A stretch of DNA of 5,206 nucleotides from Phycisphaerae bacterium (GCA_030614945.1 JAUXAH010000157.1:1-5206); one strand, 5' to 3'; shown: positions 1 through 5,185, counted from the stretch's first letter. Notes: generated by a model not told the origin, from the sequence alone. Numbers and translations: made by a program.

Positions 1-1
1 G

Positions 2-895
2 GCGCCCGACGAAAAGACAGATGAGTATGATTTCGACGCGGTTGAGAGGATGGTTGGCCAGCAGGTTGTCCTTACTACAGGGACGGTTATCGAGGATTCT
101 AAGCAAGAGGAGACGGGAGGAGCAGGAGGCAGGTTTAAGAAGAGGGGCATAAAATTTACGATTGCAGATATTGTTTTTACGGGTGTTTATTACCTTGATA
201 GGGAATTTGTGTATCTACCCATAGAAGAACTGCAAAAGACTTTATACCCGAATGAAGCCGGCCAAATTGCCGACCAGATTCAAATTAAACTTGCTGGTAA
301 CGTAGAGGCGGATGTGGCAAAGGCACAGATTCGGGGGGTGTGGCAGGTATTTGCCGCTGAGCAGCTTGGCTGGGGTCCATATCTTATAAAAGAAACCTCT
401 GTCAAGACGGCCAAACAGATGCAAAGCCAGTATGTGACTGAACTGCGAAAGCAAATGGGAGTTCTGTTATTGATATTCGGGGTCGTTAGTTTCAGTGTGG
501 TTGTTCTGGTTTTTTGCATATTCTATATGATTGTGAGACTAAAGCAGAGGGACATTGCAATAATAAAAAGCTGCGGGGCAGCGAGCAGCTCGGCGGCGTT
601 GATTTTTGTCGGTTTTGGCGCTTGCGTTGGAATAATCGGCTCAGCGATAGGAGTTGCTCTTGGGTACGCTGTTACAAAAAATATAAATACGATTGAGGAG
701 TGGATAAGGATAATTTTTGGGTTGAAGCTGTGGAAAAGCAGCGTGTATATGTTTAGTAAGATACCCAGTGAGGTTGATTGGTCTTCGGCATTGCCTATTG
801 TATTGTTCGCAGTTGCAGCTGCGGCTATCGGAGCATTGATACCTGCGATTGTGGCGGCAAGGACCAGGCCGGTGGAGATTTTAAGGTACGAATAA
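2..895 (+). CDS. FtsX-domain ABC transporter permease, LolC/LolE-like (5' truncated)
   Basis: The reading frame is open from the first complete codon, and the gene clearly starts before the window, so the N-terminal membrane segment and part of the periplasmic domain are missing. The visible part is 297 residues, numbered here from the first visible codon. Residues 1 to about 150 are soluble and include a charged, glycine-containing stretch (about 32-51) that may be a flexible loop. Three hydrophobic segments follow at about 153-178, 200-224 and 263-285. Between the first two lies KQRDIAIIKSCGA, the cytoplasmic motif typical of FtsX/LolC/LolE permeases, and the protein ends in RPVEILRYE, a common ending in this family. 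The C-terminal third aligns by eye with the next gene (for example IPSEVD against IPNQVD), so the two are paralogues. With the ATPase at 2425 it probably forms a LolCDE-like inner-membrane complex. A MacB-like or other substrate role cannot be excluded. The internal ATG at 50 is not the start. Confidence 0.88.
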   Translation, partial: APDEKTDEYDFDAVERMVGQQVVLTTGTVIEDSKQEETGGAGGRFKKRGIKFTIADIVFTGVYYLDREFVYLPIEELQKTLYPNEAGQIADQIQIKLAGNVEADVAKAQIRGVWQVFAAEQLGWGPYLIKETSVKTAKQMQSQYVTELRKQMGVLLLIFGVVSFSVVVLVFCIFYMIVRLKQRDIAIIKSCGAASSSAALIFVGFGACVGIIGSAIGVALGYAVTKNINTIEEWIRIIFGLKLWKSSVYMFSKIPSEVDWSSALPIVLFAVAAAAIGALIPAIVAARTRPVEILRYE

Positions 896-896
896 A

Positions 897-910
897 CGGA
901 TAGTGGATAG
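897..910 (+). repeat. Heptamer direct repeat YGGATAG x2 just after a stop codon
   Basis: CGGATAG at 897-903 is followed directly by TGGATAG at 904-910, starting one base after the permease stop codon. Similar words occur after the stop of the ATPase gene (3122-3135) and in the 3' flank of ilvE (GCGGATAG, about 4223-4230). Two units alone are weak evidence, but the 7-bp period recurs in other gaps of this window. Confidence 0.5.
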
Positions 911-930
911 ATTCCTGCTTGCGCAGGAAT
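911..930. repeat. Dispersed hairpin repeat (VIPAQAGI type)
   Basis: ATTCCTGC (911-918) and GCAGGAAT (923-930) form a perfect 8-bp stem around a TTGC loop. The sequence continues with GACA. On the minus strand this reads as VIPAQAGI, a peptide I recognise from spurious translations of a dispersed hairpin repeat found in many bacterial genomes. It lies between two permease genes of one cluster. No T run follows directly, so it is not a typical intrinsic terminator. It may instead mark or stabilise an mRNA segment. Confidence 0.75.
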
Positions 931-953
931 GACAATAATATACACTAATTAAA

Positions 954-2327
954 ATGTACAAGATCATTCTTGCATTCAGGTACCTGGTAAAAAGGCGCAT
1001 AACATATCTTGCCGTTTTGGCGGTTGCGATTTGCGTTTTTATTGTTGTTGTAGTGATGACGGTGCTGACGGGGCTGGTGATTGATTTTAAGCAGAAGAAT
1101 CATAGTTTTGTAGGGGACTGCGTTGTCGGGACCGAATCGTTGGTGGGTTTTGCATACTATGAGGATTTTGTGAAGATATTGGAGCGGAGCGATTTTGTTG
1201 AAGAAATCTCGCCTGTGATTAAAAGCTACGCCCTGGTTAGTCCGAGCTGGACAGAGCAGGGCCTCGGTCTGGAGATTATGGGCCTCGATGCGGTCAGGCA
1301 TAGTCAGGCTACCGGTTTTGGCAAGACGCTGCATTACCGTAAAGACGATGGGTCGAAAGCGTTTGAGCCGATTTATGACCCGAATCTTTTGGGTTGTGTG
1401 TTAGGAATTGACGTCGGTCATAGGTTAGGCAGTGCACTGGCGCCGGAGCGTAGTTCAAAGGGCCGGTATTCTTACAGCAGCCGTCTTGATGAAGCATGTG
1501 TTTCTGTAAGTTGTGTTCCTCTGACAGCAAAAGGTGTCCCGGCTAAAGCGGGCTTGGGGCTGGTTAACACAAGAAGCTTCTACTATAGCGACTATTCACG
1601 AAGCGACATTGCGAAAGTTGACGGCTCGATGGTTTATTTGCCTTTTGAACAGGCGCAATTGCTTTGCGGTATGGCGGGGCCTGTCAAAAGAGTCAGTGCC
1701 ATCCATATAAAGTTCAAGCCGAATGTGAGACTTGAAGCCGGGTGTGAGGAAGTCGATTCCCTGTGGCAGAGTTTTAAGCGGGAAAAGGCCGGCGAAAAGC
1801 AGGCGTACTTGTTAGAGAAGGTGACCGTGCAAAGCTGGAAGGAGTACAGACGTGCATTCATCGCAGCAATGGAAAAGGAGCAGACGATGATGACTGTGAT
1901 GTTTGGACTTGTGGGGATTACGACTGTTTTTATTGTGCTTGTTGTTTTTTATATGATTATCAGCCATAAGAGTAAAGATATAGGAATTTTAAAGAGCATA
2001 GGCGTTTCGAACGTGAATATTATCATATTATTTTCGGGTTTTGCTTTTTTAGTGGGCCTTTTAGGCTCCGGCGTTGGCGTGTTTGCCGGCTGGTTGTTTT
2101 TGCTGAAAATAAACCGGATAGAAGATTGGCTTTTTGAGCGTTTCGGCTTTCAGTTGTGGGACAGGATAATTTATGCGATAGGAGATATTCCGAACCAGGT
2201 GGATGCGAAGGTTCTGGCGGTAATTATTCTTTCGGCGATAGTCGCGTGTTTGGTTGGTGCACTGGTGCCGAGCTGGCAGGCGGCGAAGCAAAAACCGATA
2301 GAGACTTTGCAGGTGACGCAATTATAA
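954..2327 (+). CDS. FtsX-domain ABC transporter permease, LolC/LolE-like
   Basis: This is a complete inner-membrane permease of 457 residues, somewhat longer than typical LolC/LolE proteins of about 400-415. It opens with MYKIILAFRYL, the usual short cytoplasmic start of this family, followed by TM1 at about 16-42 and a large periplasmic domain (about 43-310). TM2 (about 313-336), TM3 (about 354-384) and TM4 (about 418-440) make up the FtsX domain. The family's cytoplasmic motif is visible as KSKDIGILKSIGVS (339-352), the IPNQVD element lies at 412-417, and the end is KPIETLQ. The start at 954 is supported by protein homology and by an in-frame stop at 936-938, but no Shine-Dalgarno sequence precedes it. 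It lies 58 bp after its paralogue and 97 bp before the ATPase, so a heterodimer of the two permeases with an ATPase dimer is the likely assembly. Lipoprotein release is inferred from the family. A different hydrophobic substrate is possible. Confidence 0.9.
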   Translation: MYKIILAFRYLVKRRITYLAVLAVAICVFIVVVVMTVLTGLVIDFKQKNHSFVGDCVVGTESLVGFAYYEDFVKILERSDFVEEISPVIKSYALVSPSWTEQGLGLEIMGLDAVRHSQATGFGKTLHYRKDDGSKAFEPIYDPNLLGCVLGIDVGHRLGSALAPERSSKGRYSYSSRLDEACVSVSCVPLTAKGVPAKAGLGLVNTRSFYYSDYSRSDIAKVDGSMVYLPFEQAQLLCGMAGPVKRVSAIHIKFKPNVRLEAGCEEVDSLWQSFKREKAGEKQAYLLEKVTVQSWKEYRRAFIAAMEKEQTMMTVMFGLVGITTVFIVLVVFYMIISHKSKDIGILKSIGVSNVNIIILFSGFAFLVGLLGSGVGVFAGWLFLLKINRIEDWLFERFGFQLWDRIIYAIGDIPNQVDAKVLAVIILSAIVACLVGALVPSWQAAKQKPIETLQVTQL

Positions 2328-2341
2328 AAGGAAAAAGAATT

Positions 2342-2373
2342 AGCCACAGATTGCACAGATGAACGCAGATTAA
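2342..2373 (+). repeat. CACAGATT-type dispersed repeat, single block
   Basis: Three degenerate units occur in a row: CACAGATT (2345-2352), CACAGAT (2354-2360) and ACGCAGATT (2363-2371), introduced by AGC. The same pattern occurs three times at 4312-4442. I recognise it as a short repeat common in the intergenic DNA of several environmental bacterial lineages. Here it sits in the 97-bp gap between the second permease and the ATPase. The rest of that gap (2374-2424) is AT-rich, with no structure I can name. Confidence 0.75.
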
Positions 2374-2424
2374 ATGAAAGAAAATTAAAGGCTAAAAACT
2401 AAAATCAGCGGCAAAGAAATTATT

Positions 2425-3123
2425 ATGAATAGAGACGATTTTATATTGAGGGCCGAAGGGGTTTATAAATCTTATCGAATGGGTGCGACAGAGGTCAAGG
2501 TGCTCAAAGGCGTTGATTTGACGGTAAAGAGCGGTGAATTTGTTGCAATAGTGGGGGCCTCTGGCAGCGGCAAAAGCACGCTGCTGCATATATTAGGTGC
2601 GTTGGACAGCCCGGATAAGGGCGTTGTGGCGTTTGACGGGCGTGATTTGAGGCGGTTTAGTGGCGGCGAATTGAATAGATTTCGCAATAAAATGGTCGGA
2701 TTTGTTTTTCAGTTTTATCATTTATTGGACGAATTAAGTGTGTTAGAAAACGTTTTTCTGCCGGTGATGGTTTCAAGGAGCGTGGTTGGCTGGTTTGCGT
2801 GCCGCAGATGGGCAAAAAGCCGAGCGAGAGAATTGCTTGTGCAGCTTGGTTTGGGTGAACGGGCCAATCATAAGCCGTATCAGCTGTCGGGCGGAGAGAG
2901 GCAGCGTGTGGCAATCGGCAGGGCCTTGATGAATGAGCCGAGAGTGGTTTTGGCCGATGAGCCGACAGGAAATCTTGACTCTGCGACGGGAAATGGTATT
3001 TTAGATGTCTTTGAAAAATTGAATCGGGCCGGCCAGACAATTGTAATGGTGAGCCACGACGAAAGAATTGCCCAAAGGGCCGGGCGGATAGTAACATTAA
3101 CGGATGGCAGGATAAAGAATTAG
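2425..3123 (+). CDS. lolD: ABC transporter ATPase, LolD/MacB type
   Basis: This cytoplasmic ATPase (232 residues) powers the two FtsX-domain permeases upstream. All nucleotide-binding elements are intact: Walker A GASGSGKST at 44-52 with K50, Q-loop glutamine Q96 in FVFQFYHLL, signature LSGGERQRVAIGRAL from 154, Walker B VVLADEP with D178 and catalytic E179, D-loop NLD at 183-185, and switch histidine H211 in MVSHD. The Q-loop context FQFYHLL...LSVLENV is typical of the LolD/MacB subfamily, and the length matches LolD (about 230). The ATG at 2425 gives the expected N-terminus, with the strand preceding the Walker A region complete, but there is no clear Shine-Dalgarno site. Since the permeases lack fused ATPase domains, a LolD assignment fits better than MacB. 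Orthology to the E. coli lipoprotein system is inferred rather than shown, and no lolA or lolB gene is visible here. Confidence 0.93.
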   Translation: MNRDDFILRAEGVYKSYRMGATEVKVLKGVDLTVKSGEFVAIVGASGSGKSTLLHILGALDSPDKGVVAFDGRDLRRFSGGELNRFRNKMVGFVFQFYHLLDELSVLENVFLPVMVSRSVVGWFACRRWAKSRARELLVQLGLGERANHKPYQLSGGERQRVAIGRALMNEPRVVLADEPTGNLDSATGNGILDVFEKLNRAGQTIVMVSHDERIAQRAGRIVTLTDGRIKN

Positions 3124-3135
3124 TGGTTAGCGGAA
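3122..3135 (+). repeat. Degenerate heptamer pair overlapping the ATPase stop codon
   Basis: AGTGGTT (3122-3128) and AGCGGAA (3129-3135) are tandem 7-bp units. The first overlaps the last two bases of the TAG stop. They resemble the YGGATAG pair after the first permease. Two degenerate units are weak evidence alone. Confidence 0.35.
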
Positions 3136-3170
3136 GATAAATAGGAACTACAAAGTACGAAACTATAAAA

Positions 3171-3184
3171 AGCACGAAGCACGA
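3171..3184 (+). repeat. Perfect heptamer duplication AGCACGA x2
   Basis: AGCACGA occurs twice in tandem, and the related AGTACGA lies at 3154-3160 outside that register. Together with the neighbouring arrays it makes up the repeat-rich gap between the ATPase gene and ilvE. Confidence 0.55.
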
Positions 3185-3196
3185 AATACCAAGGGT

Positions 3197-3335
3197 AAAT
3201 CCGAAATTCGAATATCGAAATCCGAAACAAATTCGAATGACAAAAATTCAAAACTTATACGTGTGAAAGCGGGCATTTAGAATATTTTGGTCATTTTAAC
3301 ATTTGAATTTTGATATTGTTTCGTGCTTCGGATTT
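3197..3335. repeat. Imperfect long inverted repeat (MITE-like or dispersed palindromic element)
   Basis: The two arms share words in inverted order. AAATCCGAA at 3197-3205 and again at 3218-3226 matches TTCGGATTT at 3327-3335. GAAACAA at 3224-3230 matches TTGTTTC at 3316-3322. AATGACAAAAATTC at 3236-3249 matches the complement of 3280-3295 with two differences. The central spacer is about 30 nt. The left arm contains four tandem heptamers (3198-3225, consensus AWTYCGA). I recognise this sequence style as an intergenic repeat family in environmental genomes. There is no ORF of a transposase, so it is either non-autonomous or simply a palindromic repeat. It fills most of the 234-bp gap upstream of ilvE. 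I see no convincing terminator for the ABC cluster here. Confidence 0.65.
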
Positions 3336-3348
3336 ATACGATATACGA
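3321..3348 (+). repeat. Four-unit heptamer array abutting the ilvE ribosome binding site
   Basis: Units begin at 3321, 3328, 3335 and 3342. The last two are identical (TATACGA), and the first two are TCGTGCT and TCGGATT. The final A of the array is the first base of the AGGAG Shine-Dalgarno site of ilvE. The array overlaps the right arm of the inverted repeat. Confidence 0.55.
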
Positions 3349-3352
3349 GGAG
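3348..3352 (+). promoter_or_regulatory. Shine-Dalgarno site of ilvE
   Basis: AGGAG lies 5 nt before the ATG at 3358. It decides the start in favour of 3358 over an in-frame ATG at 3310, which lies inside the repeat and would add 16 residues without family similarity. Confidence 0.85.
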
Positions 3353-3357
3353 ATTTT

Positions 3358-4218
3358 ATGGCACTAAAAGTTTGGCTTGACGATAAACTTGTTGACGAGG
3401 CGGATGCTAAAATATCTGCTTTCGACCATGGTCTGCTTTACGGCGACGGGGTTTTTGAGGGTATTCGTGTTTACAACGGCAGGATATTTGAGTTGGAAGC
3501 CCATATAAAGCGGCTTTATGAATCGGCGAAGGTGATTCGCCTTGATGTTCCGATGAGCAAAAGCAAACTTATCAGCGCCGTTGAGAAAACCGTTGAAGCT
3601 AACGGCGTTATTGACGGCTATATCCGCCTGGTGATGACCCGCGGAGTGGGGACTCTGGGACTGAATCCCTTCATCTGCGAGGGTGGGCGATTATTTATCA
3701 TAGCCGATAACATTCAGCTTTATCCGGAGGAGCTTTATGAAAAAGGGATGAAGGTAATCAGTGCAACGACTGTTCGCAATCATCCTCTGGCACTTCCACC
3801 GCAGGTCAAAAGCTTGAATTATCTCAATAGCATTCTGGCCAAGATTGAGGCGCTGGACAATGACGTGCCCGAAGCGATTATGTATAACCACGAAGGTTAC
3901 GTTGCCGAGGCGACGGCCGACAATGTTTTTATTGTGAAGAACGGCGTGATTTTTACACCGCCGGTTGAAGCAGGCGCGCTGGAAGGGATAACGCGAGGTA
4001 TCGTTATCAAATTAGCCAGGGAAGAGAAGCTTGAGGTGGTTGAGAAGAATCTGACGAGATGTGATTTATATATTTGCGATGAATTTTTCCTTACCGGGAC
4101 GGCCGCCGAGGTCATCGGCATTGTCGAGATTGACGGCAGAGTTATCGGTGACGGCAAGCCCGGGCCTTATACCCAGTTGCTGAGAAAAAAGTTCTTCAGG
4201 TACGCCCACAGAAAATAG
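3358..4218 (+). CDS. ilvE: Branched-chain amino acid aminotransferase (PLP fold type IV)
   Basis: This cytoplasmic PLP enzyme should catalyse the reversible last step of valine, leucine and isoleucine synthesis, moving an amino group between glutamate and the branched-chain 2-oxo acids. The protein has 286 residues, slightly shorter than E. coli IlvE (about 309). The N-terminal domain has the class IV motif FDHGLLYGDGVFEGIRVY (22-39). The catalytic lysine is K151 in QVKSLNYLNSILAKIEA. E184 in YVAEATADNVF is the conserved acidic residue facing the PLP pyridine nitrogen. GITR (210-213) and LTGTAAEV (246-253) provide phosphate and substrate contacts. The VKSLNYLNS and GVGTLGLNP signatures resemble the archaeal and thermophile-type IlvE group more than D-amino acid aminotransferase or aminodeoxychorismate lyase, which are the main alternatives. 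The start at 3358 is set by AGGAG 5 nt upstream. Neighbouring genes are not in the pathway, so it appears to be a stand-alone unit. No leader peptide or T-box is visible. Confidence 0.93.
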   Translation: MALKVWLDDKLVDEADAKISAFDHGLLYGDGVFEGIRVYNGRIFELEAHIKRLYESAKVIRLDVPMSKSKLISAVEKTVEANGVIDGYIRLVMTRGVGTLGLNPFICEGGRLFIIADNIQLYPEELYEKGMKVISATTVRNHPLALPPQVKSLNYLNSILAKIEALDNDVPEAIMYNHEGYVAEATADNVFIVKNGVIFTPPVEAGALEGITRGIVIKLAREEKLEVVEKNLTRCDLYICDEFFLTGTAAEVIGIVEIDGRVIGDGKPGPYTQLLRKKFFRYAHRK

Positions 4219-4244
4219 AAATAGCGGATAGAAGGGTGAAAAGA

Positions 4245-4297
4245 TTGACCGCAGAGCACGCCCCCCGCTTCCGCGGGGACGGGCGAGAGCGCGGAGA
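4245..4297. repeat. CGCAGAG-type repeat interrupted by a GC-rich hairpin
   Basis: ACCGCAGAGCACG (about 4248-4260) and AGAGCGCGGAGA (about 4286-4297) look like the two halves of a CGCAGAG-type dispersed repeat. Between them is a GC-rich hairpin: CGCCC and CCCGC (4259-4268), loop TTCC (4269-4272), GCGGG (4273-4277), a 3-nt bulge, then GGGCG (4281-4285), for 10 bp in total. On the minus strand the hairpin reads PSPRKRG, which I recognise from spurious translations of another dispersed repeat. It starts about 40 nt after the ilvE stop, but no T run follows, so an intrinsic terminator is not well supported. Confidence 0.55.
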
Positions 4298-4311
4298 TTC
4301 AAAAATTATAA

Positions 4312-4442
4312 AGCCACAGATTTCACAGATTAACACAGATCGACACTGTTTCTTAATCACATTTTTAGACACGGATTTACACCGATTAACACTGTTTGAT
4401 TTAAATTTTTTAGACACAGATTGACGCTGATAACGCAGATTT
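4312..4442 (+). repeat. Three diverged copies of the CACAGATT-type repeat
   Basis: Copies lie at about 4312-4348, 4367-4394 and 4412-4442. Each begins AGCCACAGATT or AGACACRGATT and continues with one or two CACAGATTAA-like units. They are separated by AT-rich sequence and match the single block at 2342-2373. No gene is credible here. Short ORFs across the block are translations of the repeat. Confidence 0.8.
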
Positions 4443-4443
4443 G

Positions 4444-4464
4444 CTTCGTCTCTTGTCACTCGTG
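4444..4464 (+). repeat. Degenerate heptamer trio
   Basis: Three 7-bp units, CTTCGTC, TCTTGTC and ACTCGTG, share a CTYGT-like core. They have the same phase modulo 7 as the larger array starting at 4479, separated by two units of unrelated sequence. The match is loose and could be chance. Confidence 0.35.
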
Positions 4465-4478
4465 AATGGCGGAGCGTT

Positions 4479-4548
4479 GCTTGGTGCTCGATGCTGGATA
4501 CTCGATACTGGATGCTTGTGTTGCGGGTTGCGAGTTACGGGTTGCGGT
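4479..4548 (+). repeat. Ten-unit heptamer array of two families in one register
   Basis: Units start every 7 bp from 4479. Those at 4486-4513 fit RCTSGAT, and those at 4521-4548 fit TTRCGRG (the last ends in T). GCTTGGT at 4479 and GCTTGTG at 4514 flank the first family. The period is exact across the change of family. Short heptanucleotide tandem repeats are known as STRR sequences in filamentous cyanobacteria. Whether these are related is unknown. Confidence 0.7.
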
Positions 4549-4575
4549 TTGGTCAAAGGGTCGGCTGATTATTTC

Positions 4576-4603
4576 TTGATTTACATCTTAACAAGAATAA
4601 TAT
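4576..4603 (+). promoter_or_regulatory. Possible sigma70-type promoter for the MgtC-family gene
   Basis: TTGATT (4576-4581) and TAATAT (4598-4603) are 16 bp apart, each matching four of six consensus bases. They lie in an AT-rich stretch after the last repeat and would give a leader of about 65 nt. The overlapping AATAAT at 4596 would be a better -10 with a poorer spacer. This is a sequence match only. Confidence 0.3.
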
Positions 4604-4663
4604 AGGATTCAGGATTGCTCTTGAAAGACCTGCCGGGAGCTGGCATAGAACAAGTTCAGCAAG

Positions 4664-4668
4664 AAAGG
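4664..4668 (+). promoter_or_regulatory. Probable Shine-Dalgarno site of the MgtC-family gene
   Basis: AAAGG lies 7 nt before the ATG at 4676. It is a moderate site and supports that start, which also gives the usual short N-terminus before the first membrane segment. Confidence 0.55.
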
Positions 4669-4675
4669 TAGAGTT

Positions 4676-5131
4676 ATGGATTGGCCAGGTGATATCTTCA
4701 GTATAGTTTTAGCCGTCGTACTTGGTGCGATAATCGGGATAGAGAGGGAATTCAGCGGTAAGGCAGCCGGACTTCGTACAAACGTCTTAATCTGCCTTGG
4801 TGCAGCGGCGTTTACCATAATTTCCAAACGAATGGCCGGTGAAAATGAATCACTTACAAGAATAGCCGCTCAAATCGTTACCGGTGTGGGTTTTCTCGGT
4901 GCCGGCGCTATCATCCAGGATAGAGGCGGCGTCCACGGTTTAACTACGGCGGCAACAATCTGGTTCGTGGCGAGTCTTGGGATGGCTTGCGGGGCAGGTT
5001 TGTACGAACTGGCAGTTATATTGACTCTCCTTGCAATTTTCGTTCTGATAGGCCTTCGGCAAATACAAAAACCTCTGAAACGTTATATCGAGAAACACAA
5101 GCCGAAAGGTGTTTCTGACAAACAGGCCTGA
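4676..5131 (+). CDS. MgtC/SapB-family membrane protein, short form
   Basis: The product has 151 residues and several hydrophobic segments (about 5-22, 35-50, 66-80, 91-108 and 112-128), so it is an inner-membrane protein. Family signatures are clear: GAIIGIEREFSGKAAGLRTN (17-36), AAQIVTGVGFLGAGAII (64-80) and GLTTAATIWFVASLGMACGAG (88-108). The last short helix is followed by a basic tail (about 129-151). Salmonella MgtC is about 230 residues, with a cytoplasmic ACT-like domain after the membrane part. That domain is absent here, so this is the membrane domain alone. In Salmonella, MgtC is induced by low magnesium and acts on the F1Fo ATP synthase. Whether this protein shares that role cannot be told, and 'magnesium transporter' would be an over-call. 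The gene follows a 457-bp repeat-rich gap and lies 54 bp before the next gene, with which it may be co-transcribed. Confidence 0.9.
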   Translation: MDWPGDIFSIVLAVVLGAIIGIEREFSGKAAGLRTNVLICLGAAAFTIISKRMAGENESLTRIAAQIVTGVGFLGAGAIIQDRGGVHGLTTAATIWFVASLGMACGAGLYELAVILTLLAIFVLIGLRQIQKPLKRYIEKHKPKGVSDKQA

Positions 5132-5171
5132 ACCAGCTCCACTTTTGTTATGGCAGTTTTGAATAGAAATC

Positions 5172-5178
5172 GGAGGAG
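5172..5178 (+). promoter_or_regulatory. Strong Shine-Dalgarno site of the last gene
   Basis: GGAGGAG lies 7 nt before the ATG at 5186. It is the strongest ribosome binding site in the window and is the main reason to call the truncated gene that follows. Confidence 0.85.
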
Positions 5179-5185
5179 CTTTATT

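Noticed and set aside
523..945. A 140-codon minus-strand ORF containing VIPAQAGI near its start
   Set aside because: It is antisense to a clear FtsX-domain gene, and its N-terminus is the translation of the hairpin repeat. The peptide is a known mark of spurious ORFs.
2657..3175. A 172-codon minus-strand ORF opposite the ATPase gene
   Set aside because: It is a shadow of the strongly supported ATPase and has no recognisable domain.
3310..3340. Promoter-like TTGATA with TATACG upstream of ilvE
   Set aside because: The spacer is 19 bp and the -10 match is poor in an AT-rich repeat where such matches are expected by chance.
3310..3357. Longer ilvE start at 3310
   Set aside because: The extra 16 residues come from repeat DNA, and the SD is placed for 3358. 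Family members begin close to MALKVWLDDK.
4259..4285. Intrinsic terminator for ilvE
   Set aside because: The stem is strong, but the following bases are purine and GC rich with no T run.
4196..4459. Overlapping short ORFs on both strands after ilvE
   Set aside because: Their codons consist of CACAGATT-type and hairpin repeat sequence, and no ribosome binding site or family motif is seen.
3171..4548. CRISPR array
   Set aside because: The repeats are 7-10 bp, tandem and degenerate, without spacers of uniform length and without cas genes.
4615..4671. TTG-started small ORF in the leader of the MgtC-family gene
   Set aside because: There is no ribosome binding site, it depends on a rare start codon, and its 18 codons carry no distinctive content.
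5135..5180. AGCTCC (5135-5140) pairing with GGAGCT (5175-5180), which would hide the SD of the last gene
   Set aside because: It is only 6 bp with a 34-nt loop, and any CTCC near an SD will match it, so chance explains it.
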